Shown here: positions 15,997 to 22,526 of the stretch, piece after piece
How positions within the stretch are numbered: position 1 is the first letter of the stretch
How the letters are laid out: each line of letters begins with the position of its first letter
Assembly (NCBI RefSeq): GCF_030316855.1
Contig: NZ_JASZYR010000009.1
Span: 1 to 64,000, forward strand
From: Variovorax sp. J22P240
Lineage (GTDB): Bacteria; Pseudomonadota; Gammaproteobacteria; Burkholderiales; Burkholderiaceae_C
Reading direction: 5' to 3'
Length of the DNA: 64,000 bases
Made by a program: the position numbers and the translations under genes
Notes under the pieces: generated by a model
Told to the model about the DNA's origin: nothing
The model's input: only the letters and a program-made list of their open reading frames with translations
Database searches by the model: none

Positions 15997-17225
15997 TGCG
16001 GATTCAACCGGTCGATGCAACACACTGATCCTGCCTTAGGCAGAAGGAGTGTTGCAGATGAAGTATCGGATCCGGACCTACTACACGGACAGCCAGAAGG
16101 CGCTTATGTGGGAGCGCTGGAAAGCAGGCGACAGCCTTCAACAGATAGCGCAGTTGTTCGATCGATCGCATTCGTCGGTCGAAGGGATTCTGTCCCGAAC
16201 AGGCGGCATACCGCCGCCAAAACGGTGCCGGTCTTGCTTGGCGCTGACTTTGTGCGAGCGCGAGGAGATCTCACGTGCTGTCGTGGCCGGCTTCTCGATT
16301 CGAGCGATCGCCAGCATCCTCGGGCGAGCGCCATCGACTGTTAGCCGGGAGATCAAGCGCAACGGTGGTCGCGAGGGCTACCGGGCTGCTCAGGCCGACC
16401 AAGCGGCGTGGGACCGCGGCCACCGTCCCAAGAGATGCAAACTGTCAAGGAACAGAGCCTTGGCGCGCATCGTGGCTGCCAAGCTCCAATCGCTGTGGGC
16501 GCCCGAGCAGATCGCGGGGTGGCTCAGGCATAGTTATGCTGGCGACGAGGACTTCCAGGTGTCACACGAGACCATCTATCGCAGCCTCTTCATCCAAGCT
16601 CGAGGCGCATTGAAGAAGGAGTTGCTGCAGCACCTGCGGCGCACGCGGGTCATGCGCCGTTCGCGCCATCACACGCAGAAGACCGACAATCACGGAAGAA
16701 TTCTCGACACGGTGTCCATCAGCGAGCGCCCGGCCACGGTGGAAGATCGGGCAGTGCCTGGTCATTGGGAAGGCGACCTGCTGTTCGGAGGCACGAGCAG
16801 TCAGATTGCCACCCTGGTCGAGCGTCAAACACGCTACGTGATGCTGGTGAAACTCGGGGGCACCGATACCGAGACCGTCGTCAATGCGCTGATCAAAAAC
16901 GCTCGCAAGCTCCCGCAGGAGCTATACAAGTCGCTGACCTGGGATCGAGGCAAGGAGATGGCGGCTCACAAGCGCTTCACCCTGGCGACCGACATCCAGG
17001 TCTACTTCTGCGACCCGCACAATCCTTGGCAGCGCGGAACCAACGAAAACACGAACGGCTTGCTCAGGCAGTACTTCCCTAAAGGGATCGATCTCTCGAG
17101 CCATTCACAGGCCAAGCTGAATGCCGTTGCAAGACAATTGAACGAGCGACCAAGGAAGACCCTCGACTTCCACACGCCGGCTGAGATGTTCAGCCAGATC
17201 GTTGCATCGACCGGTTGAATCCGCA
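15997..17225 (+). mobile_element. Complete IS30-family insertion sequence, 1229 bp
   Basis: The element has perfect 25-bp terminal inverted repeats at 15997-16021 (TGCGGATTCAACCGGTCGAT then GCAAC) and 17201-17225. It is flanked by a 3-bp direct repeat, AGC, at 15994-15996 and 17226-17228, as expected for IS30-family transposition. It contains one transposase gene whose stop codon lies inside the right repeat. Ends, duplication and gene are all intact, which suggests a recent or still active insertion. Confidence 0.93.
16058..17218 (+). CDS. IS30-family transposase
   Basis: The 386-residue protein has the IS30 order. It begins with an N-terminal HTH region (WKAGDSLQQIAQLFDRSHSSV), then a second HTH (FSIRAIASILGRAPSTVSREIKRNGG). 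The DDE catalytic core follows: D in GHWEGDLLFG, D in SLTWDRGKEM and E in RGTNENTNGLLRQYFPKG. AAGGAG lies eight bases before the ATG at 16058; a GTG three codons upstream is less likely. All catalytic residues are present, so the enzyme should be functional. Confidence 0.96.
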   Translation: MKYRIRTYYTDSQKALMWERWKAGDSLQQIAQLFDRSHSSVEGILSRTGGIPPPKRCRSCLALTLCEREEISRAVVAGFSIRAIASILGRAPSTVSREIKRNGGREGYRAAQADQAAWDRGHRPKRCKLSRNRALARIVAAKLQSLWAPEQIAGWLRHSYAGDEDFQVSHETIYRSLFIQARGALKKELLQHLRRTRVMRRSRHHTQKTDNHGRILDTVSISERPATVEDRAVPGHWEGDLLFGGTSSQIATLVERQTRYVMLVKLGGTDTETVVNALIKNARKLPQELYKSLTWDRGKEMAAHKRFTLATDIQVYFCDPHNPWQRGTNENTNGLLRQYFPKGIDLSSHSQAKLNAVARQLNERPRKTLDFHTPAEMFSQIVASTG

Positions 17226-17406
17226 AGCCCAAACCTGCCGTCGCGACCGCGCTGACGTTCAAACAATATCGCGAGCCCATAGACAGACGTCTCCGGCCGA
17301 ATCAATGCCGCCACGCGTTCGTCGCGAGCGATCCAGGCGGCGACGACATCATCGCTTCAGGCGTGGTTGCCCAGCCCCTCTCAGGCATCGTGACGACCAA
17401 GGCGCC

Positions 17407-18465
17407 CTACGACGGCGCACCAGGCAACTCGGGAGGTAGCGCCTGCGGGGCCTTTCGGGTTTCAGGTCTCGCGATGGCGAATTCTCGCTCGGCTTCGCGA
17501 TAGAGATTGTGTTCGATCGAGCCGACCAAAAAGTCGGCACTCCTCTGTCCGGACTGCCAGTTCAAGCGCAGTGTCGCATCGGGATAGCGGGTCGGCCGCA
17601 GGTGGTCCTCGAGGCGGCGGGTCAGCGCCTCAGGTTCTTCATCACGATGGAGTTCGCAAACGGCGCCTGAGAATAGGATCTGAAGCGGAGCTTTCGATTG
17701 CGCGATCGACTGAGAAATGTGCTCGTCTAGGCGAGTCCTGATCAACCGCTGCAACCGGGTGAGAAGGCCTATCATGGACGCTTCCGAACCTTCCGCCACG
17801 ACGTAGAACTCGTCGCCCCCAGGATACTTGCGGTAGAGCCTGCTCGGCAGCAGCGCATTGTCCACCAGGTGGCGCTTGTAGAGGCCTTCGTTCTTGCGCA
17901 TGCTCTCTTCTAGGGACTGCGCCAAGTATCGCAATATCTTGTCGACGGTGCTGTAGCCCAGTTCATCGTTGAGGCGGCCGAAGTCTACCAAGTCGATCAG
18001 CGCGACCTGTCGTGGCGTGTCGATGGACGCCTTCGCCGAGTACTGGATGATGTCGTTCTTCCATCTGGCCTCGTTAGGAATGCCCGTGACGACATCGAGG
18101 AACCTGAACTGCCTAGCATCGTGCAAATGGCGCTGGAGCGTGCCGATGGTCTGGTCGCGGTAGTCGATCTGCGCTTCGGACTCGCGGCGATCATGGGCCA
18201 TTTGCGCCTCGAGTTCAGTTGCCTTCTTCTGCTTCAGCTCGATTGCGCGGTTGAGCACGATGACGCTCGCCGTCGCCGCGGCCGCGAGCAGGAATATCTG
18301 CCAGATCGTAACGTTGACGGTGACGCACAGGGCTCTGTGAACGGCCGCCACCGCATCGAAGTTGCTGGGGTCGATAATCTGTTGTGCAACGAGATTTCCG
18401 AAGATTCCAACGGCGAAAGTCCATAAGCCGCCGATGAAAAGCAGCAATGAACGAGTCTTGATCAT
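17407..18465 (-). CDS. Membrane-anchored GGDEF-domain protein, putative diguanylate cyclase
   Basis: The 352-residue protein has two N-terminal transmembrane helices (about 5-27 and 50-72), a coiled-coil linker (about 75-115) and a GGDEF domain from about residue 118. DVVTGIPNEARW replaces the DxLTGLxNR opening, IDLVDFGRLNDELGYSTVDKIL is the metal/nucleotide helix, and the active-site motif is intact (PGGDEF, residues 215-220). There are about 20 extra residues (NEGLYKRHLVDNALLPSRLY) between the helix and the motif. GGDEF enzymes make cyclic di-GMP. No EAL or sensor domain is present. The start at ATG 18465 is chosen over a TTG further upstream. Confidence 0.85.
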   Translation of the reverse strand: MIKTRSLLLFIGGLWTFAVGIFGNLVAQQIIDPSNFDAVAAVHRALCVTVNVTIWQIFLLAAAATASVIVLNRAIELKQKKATELEAQMAHDRRESEAQIDYRDQTIGTLQRHLHDARQFRFLDVVTGIPNEARWKNDIIQYSAKASIDTPRQVALIDLVDFGRLNDELGYSTVDKILRYLAQSLEESMRKNEGLYKRHLVDNALLPSRLYRKYPGGDEFYVVAEGSEASMIGLLTRLQRLIRTRLDEHISQSIAQSKAPLQILFSGAVCELHRDEEPEALTRRLEDHLRPTRYPDATLRLNWQSGQRSADFLVGSIEHNLYREAEREFAIARPETRKAPQALPPELPGAPS

Positions 18466-18499
18466 TGAACGTGTCTCGGAATGTGGCAGATGACCCAAG

Positions 18500-18767
18500 A
18501 ATATATCGAAGCCCTTCCCTGGCCGTCGGTGTCCGCGACTCGGGTCGGCACCAAGACATCAGCGGGACGGGGCTGATTCCGAACGGGGAATACGCGCGAC
18601 TTCCGCTCCTGCTTCTTGCCGCGCGCCAGCGGAAGGATGCCGCTGATGTCGTTGACGCCGACATCCAGGCGCCCGCCGACCACGTCCGTGGCCAGGGGCG
18701 CGCCGCCCTTGTGGGGCACTGGGATCGACCTCCAGCTGTCGAAGCACTTCCCAGGTAGATTTCTCCC
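18500..18767 (-). pseudogene. Remnant of a Bug-family solute-binding protein gene
   Basis: On the minus strand a frame reads VPHKGGAPLATDVVGGRLDV followed by GVNDISGILPLARG. This matches the domain-2 core of Bug receptors (VPYKGG...TDLLGG...D...LP...). Neither the signal peptide and first domain nor a normal C-terminus is present, and the sequence after ARG diverges. It is a decayed internal fragment. Confidence 0.55.
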
Positions 18768-18910
18768 GCGCTAAGGTTGTCAGTGGAATTGCAGGACGAC
18801 GAGTTCTCGAGGGGGAGCACGTGTGCCCGCGTCCTGACGGTTGTACCTTCAGTGCCATCGGTTGCCATCTGTTCACTGAGAGCCAGGGGCAGCGCGCACC
18901 GCGGAGGTCA

Positions 18911-19024
18911 GTGGGCATCTTCCCCAACGACGCCTCGATCACGCGCCTGGTTGGCGCCATGATGCTCGAGCAGAACGACGAGTGGTCGCTCAACCGTACG
19001 CGCGGTGATCCCGTCTTGACATAG
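18911..19024 (+). pseudogene. C-terminal remnant of an IS256-type (mutator) transposase
   Basis: The plus strand encodes VGIFPNDASITRLVGAMMLE then QNDEWSLNRTRG, which matches the C-terminal end of IS256-family transposases (LVGIFPNEASI..LVGA.L.EQNDEW...R). The rest of the gene is absent and the last residues (DPVLT) differ from the family, so this is a fragment left by rearrangement. Confidence 0.75.
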
Positions 19025-19261
19025 GTCTTGCACCTGATCCGCGGATAGCAACGTTCCACGCGCGTTTGGTGCATATCAGGCACCACAGTGAGCCCGTTCG
19101 CAGGCCTACCGCCTCCTGCTCCTCCTACCTACGATGAGTGTCAGTCGGCCTTCTGCCGTGATCGGTGCCGGACAACCTTGGGTGTTGAACGGCAATTTGC
19201 TGCCAGTCGCCTGGCTGGTCTTGGTCCGGGTAATCGGGCCGTCCTTTTGGAGAGTTTCGCC

Positions 19262-20179
19262 ATGTTTTCCGTAGCTGACACCTTGCATCCCAGTAGCCAG
19301 AGATCCAACGACCTGGTTCCGTCCCGATACGCGCTTCGGGTTGGAGAGATTGATGCGCTGGTGGTCAGCGATGGGGTGCTGCCGCTCCCAACCTCGACGA
19401 TGGCCACCAATGCCGACCCGGCCGATCTGGCGAACTGGCTGGACCACATGTTCATGCCGCCGGACAAGTTTGACTGGCCGCTGAACGTGATGGTCGCCCG
19501 CAGCGGTGACCAGACCATCCTCATCGACGCTGGGCTGGGCGGGCAGTTCTCGGGGTTTCCGCGCGCCGGGCAGTTTCCCCAGCGCTTGGCCGCGGCCGGC
19601 ATCGAACTCGAGTCCGTGACCGACGTGATCATTACCCACATGCACATGGACCACGTGGGCGGGCTGCTCGTCCCCGGGATCAAGGAGCGACTGAGTCCGG
19701 ACGTGCGTATCCATGTTGCTGCGGCCGAAGTCGAGTTCTGGATCTCGCCCGATTTCTCCCAAACGGTCATGCCGAAGCCGGTGCCGGGCGTGCTCCGCTC
19801 GACCGCCACGAGCTTCTACAACGAGTACCGCGACAGGCTGCGGATTTTTGAGGACAAGCATGAGGTTGCGCCAGGTGTAGTCGTCCGTCTCACCGGCGGC
19901 CACACCCCAGGGCACAGCGTGGTCGATTTGGTGTCGGGCGGTGAACGACTGATGTTCGCCGGCGACGCCATGTTCCCGGTCGCATTCGACCACCCCGACT
20001 GGCACAACGGTTTCGAGCATGACCCCGAGGAATCTGCCCGCGTTCGTGTCGGTCTGTTCCGCGAACTGGCGCAAACCCGCGGGCTGCTGGTGGCTGCTCA
20101 CCTGCCGTTCCCATCCGTAGGCCGGGTGGCGCTCGACGGCGACATCTTTCGCTGGGTACCGGTCATCTGGGATTACTGA
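19262..20179 (+). CDS. MBL-fold metallo-hydrolase
   Basis: The 305-residue protein has the metallo-beta-lactamase-fold zinc motif THMHMDHVGG, a second ligand in TGGHTPGHS and a third in FAGDAMFP. ILIDAGLGGQF precedes the first motif. This family includes lactonases, arylsulfatase-like and other hydrolases; the substrate cannot be assigned. No signal peptide is visible. The ATG at 19262 has GGAGAG eight bases upstream; in-frame codons further upstream give low-complexity sequence. A terminator-like hairpin follows at 20259. Confidence 0.9.
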   Translation: MFSVADTLHPSSQRSNDLVPSRYALRVGEIDALVVSDGVLPLPTSTMATNADPADLANWLDHMFMPPDKFDWPLNVMVARSGDQTILIDAGLGGQFSGFPRAGQFPQRLAAAGIELESVTDVIITHMHMDHVGGLLVPGIKERLSPDVRIHVAAAEVEFWISPDFSQTVMPKPVPGVLRSTATSFYNEYRDRLRIFEDKHEVAPGVVVRLTGGHTPGHSVVDLVSGGERLMFAGDAMFPVAFDHPDWHNGFEHDPEESARVRVGLFRELAQTRGLLVAAHLPFPSVGRVALDGDIFRWVPVIWDY

Positions 20180-20258
20180 CCGCGCGCGGGCGTGTCAAAG
20201 TCGCCCGATTGATGGGGCTTGGGGCACTACGGTTCCCACTGCTTGGCGAGTCCCGAGC

Positions 20259-20286
20259 GAGGGGGGTACTCAGCGCCCCTCTTGTT
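20259..20286 (+). terminator. Possible rho-independent terminator after the MBL gene
   Basis: GAGGGG (20259-20264) pairs with CCCCTC (20276-20281) around an 11-base loop and is followed by TTGTTT. The stem is short and the T-run interrupted, so support is moderate to weak. Confidence 0.35.
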
Positions 20287-20305
20287 TCGGCATGCGCATG
20301 AACAT

Positions 20306-20329
20306 ATACTTTCCGTTATTGGAAAGTAT
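20306..20329. promoter_or_regulatory. Perfect 9-bp palindromic operator upstream of the GST gene
   Basis: ATACTTTCC (20306-20314) and GGAAAGTAT (20321-20329) are perfect inverted copies with a 6-base spacer, nine bases before the GST start. The position next to the start codon fits a repressor operator. The ArsR-type protein encoded in the same unit is the first candidate ligand; one of the HxlR proteins is the second. Confidence 0.6.
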
Positions 20330-20338
20330 TGATGACTC

Positions 20339-21022
20339 ATGGACCTCACGCTGCACTATCACCCGCTCTCGTCCTACTGCCACAAGGTGCTCATCGCGAT
20401 CGACGTGTTGGGCATTGAGGTCAAGAAGCGGCTGCTCAACCTGGGCGACCCCGAAGAGCGGGCGTCGCACCTCGCCCTGTGGCCCACAGGCAAGATGCCG
20501 CTCTTGGTGGACGGGCATCGGCCCGTGCCCGAATCGAGCATCATGATCGAGTATCTCCAGCGTCACGCAAAGTCAGACCGCACGCTCATCCCGGATGCTC
20601 CGGACGCCGCGCTTGAGGTGCGCTTGTGGGACCGTCTTTTCGACCTGCACGTGATGACGCCGATGCAGGCGCTGACCGCTGACCTTCTGCGGCCGGAAGG
20701 TCAGCATGACGCACACGGGGTGGCCAAAGCACGAGAAGGCTTGTCATCGACCTACGCGTTCATCGACCGACACCTTGAAGGGCGGACCTGGGTGGCTGGC
20801 GAGGCGTTCAGCATGGCTGACTGCGCCGCGGCGCCGGCCCTGTTCTATGCGGTGACATACGTGCCGCTGTCACCGCAGCATGTCCACCTGGCCGCCTACT
20901 TCGAGCGGTTGATGGATCATCCATCGGTGGCGTCCACCATTGATCACGCGCGGCCCTACTTCAAGTTCTATCCAGGGCGTAGCGGCCTTTCTCGGCGCTT
21001 CTTCGATCCGGCGACGGCCTGA
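20339..21022 (+). CDS. Glutathione S-transferase family protein
   Basis: The 227-residue protein has an N-terminal thioredoxin-fold domain (LHYHPLSSYCHKVLIAIDVL, with the Ser/Cys catalytic area at SSYC; KMPLLVDG; VPESSIMIEYL for glutathione binding) and a C-terminal helical domain with the N-capping motif FSMADCAAAPAL. GSTs conjugate or reduce electrophiles with glutathione in the cytosol. It is followed, one base after the stop, by an ArsR gene and then an SRPBCC gene, so the three form an operon under the palindrome at 20306. Confidence 0.93.
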   Translation: MDLTLHYHPLSSYCHKVLIAIDVLGIEVKKRLLNLGDPEERASHLALWPTGKMPLLVDGHRPVPESSIMIEYLQRHAKSDRTLIPDAPDAALEVRLWDRLFDLHVMTPMQALTADLLRPEGQHDAHGVAKAREGLSSTYAFIDRHLEGRTWVAGEAFSMADCAAAPALFYAVTYVPLSPQHVHLAAYFERLMDHPSVASTIDHARPYFKFYPGRSGLSRRFFDPATA

Positions 21023-21023
21023 G

Positions 21024-21371
21024 ATGCAAGCAATCGCCGATCCCGCACGGCTCGATCGCATGTTCTTTGCTCTGGCCGACGCGTATCGCCGTGGCATGCT
21101 TGATCGCCTGAGCCGAGGGCCAGCATCGGTGTCCGAACTGGCCGAACCGCTTGGCATTGCGCTGCCTTCGGCAGTCAAGCACCTGGCCGTGCTTGAGGAA
21201 GGTGGATTCGTCGCCTCCCAGAAACATGGCCGCGTGCGCACCTATACGGCCGAGCCCAAGGCGCTCGATGCAATGGGAGCATGGGTCGCCAGGCGAAAGG
21301 CGCTGCTCAATGCGCAGTTCGACCAGTTGGATGCCTACCTCGCCGAGCAGAAAGGCAAGGCCGCGTCATGA
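21024..21371 (+). CDS. ArsR-family transcriptional regulator
   Basis: The 115-residue winged-helix protein begins ADPARLDRMFFALADAYRRG and has the recognition helix LAEPLGIALPSAVKHLAVLE and wing GRVRTYTAEPKAL. No metal-binding cysteine pair is seen, so it belongs to the non-metal ArsR group usually fused to or paired with SRPBCC proteins. It starts one base after the GST stop and overlaps the next gene by four bases (ATGA), indicating translational coupling. Confidence 0.92.
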   Translation: MQAIADPARLDRMFFALADAYRRGMLDRLSRGPASVSELAEPLGIALPSAVKHLAVLEEGGFVASQKHGRVRTYTAEPKALDAMGAWVARRKALLNAQFDQLDAYLAEQKGKAAS

Positions 21372-21847
21372 AGGACATCCCCAGCACGCACACCGACTTC
21401 ATCATCGAACGCGAGTTCGACGCCACGCCCGAGGCGGTATTCCAGGCCTGGGCCGACCCGCAGGCAAAGCGCCGCTGGTCCGACTGCCACGCCGAGCACA
21501 CAACCGGGTACCGTCTGGACTTCCGCCCGTTCGGGCATGAGACGCATCAAGTCGTCTATCCCGACGGACGCGTTCAGCAGATCGAGAAAGTGTTCTTCGA
21601 CATCGAATCTGCACGGCGCATCGTCTTCGCCTACGGCATCCAGCTCGACTCACGCCGCCTATCGGTTTCACTCGTGACGGTCGAATTCTTTGCCCACAAG
21701 CACGGAACTCGCATGGTCTACACCGAGCAGCTCGCGTACCTCGACGGACATGAAGATCGCGCGCAGCGAATACGAGGAACGGAAGAAAGCCTAGACCGGC
21801 TCAGGCTGGAGATAACGCGGCCCCCAAGGTCGCCAGCCGGACCGTAG
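21368..21847 (+). CDS. SRPBCC/AHSA1-family protein
   Basis: The 159-residue protein has the AHSA1/START-like pattern: DFIIEREFDATPEAVFQAWA, KRRWSDCH, YRLDFRPFGHETH, and a long C-terminal helix (GTEESLDRLRLEI). ArsR-AHSA1 gene pairs are common, and the AHSA1 member is thought to bind a hydrophobic ligand. Here the pair sits behind a GST. The ligand is unknown. It overlaps the ArsR stop by four bases. Confidence 0.9.
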   Translation: MKDIPSTHTDFIIEREFDATPEAVFQAWADPQAKRRWSDCHAEHTTGYRLDFRPFGHETHQVVYPDGRVQQIEKVFFDIESARRIVFAYGIQLDSRRLSVSLVTVEFFAHKHGTRMVYTEQLAYLDGHEDRAQRIRGTEESLDRLRLEITRPPRSPAGP

Positions 21848-21995
21848 GCAAGCGCGCAGGGGACCGACAGTTCTTCGTGGCATGTCGCGTCCCGGGCGCC
21901 GGCCGACAAAATTGACAACGCTTGACATGTTCTGACGTGCAGAAGGCGCGGCACAGGTCGATGATCGCGCCAGACGCACAGACCAAAGCGACCTC

Positions 21996-22457
21996 ATGAC
22001 ACCTTCGCGCGAGCAGATCGCGGATTTGCCGGCGGGCGGCCTGCCCCCGCCGGTCACAGCCTATGTCGCAGCCACCAATGCCTTCGATGCCGACGCGTTG
22101 GTGGCCTGCTTTGCACCCGGGGCGCTGGTCAACGACCAGTTGCGCGACTTTCTGGGGACGAATGCGATCCGAGGATGGGCCGAGCGCGAGATCGTCGGCG
22201 GCAAAATGACCATGCAGGTCGTTAACGCTGCTGAGCACTTCGGCGAGGTGATCCTCACTGCCAACGTGGATGGCGAATTCGACAAGGCTGGGCTGCCGGG
22301 CGTGCTGACCCTGACCTTCCACTTTTCGATGCACTCAGACAAGATCGTCCGCTTGTTCATACTCAACAAGCGGCCGGTCGACTCGCCGCCGGAGATTCGA
22401 ACTCTTCAAAGTGCGGTCCTCACGCGTCGGCCGCCGGACGCAGCGCCGCAGGCATGA
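21996..22457 (+). CDS. SnoaL/NTF2-like protein
   Basis: The 153-residue protein has the NTF2-like cone-fold layout. It opens with a long helix (PVTAYVAATNAFDADALVACFAPGA), then a short helix with GTNAIRGWAE, then strands ending TLTFHFSMHSDKIVRLFI. These proteins are small-molecule isomerases, hydrolases or binding proteins; no catalytic residues can be named. It lies 69 bases upstream of the large regulator at 22527 and may be co-transcribed with it. Confidence 0.75.
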   Translation: MTPSREQIADLPAGGLPPPVTAYVAATNAFDADALVACFAPGALVNDQLRDFLGTNAIRGWAEREIVGGKMTMQVVNAAEHFGEVILTANVDGEFDKAGLPGVLTLTFHFSMHSDKIVRLFILNKRPVDSPPEIRTLQSAVLTRRPPDAAPQA

Positions 22458-22526
22458 GCGTTAGCTTCGACTATGGCCCTGCCGACGAGCCGGGTCGAGG
22501 CTTCCTGCATCCTAGGAGAAGCGAGA

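Noticed and set aside
17229-17406. Continuation of a gene interrupted by the IS30 element
   Set aside because: Joining the flanks at the AGC duplication gives stops in the upstream frame and no recognisable protein, although a short plus-strand stretch ending in GAPGNSGGS looks mildly coding.
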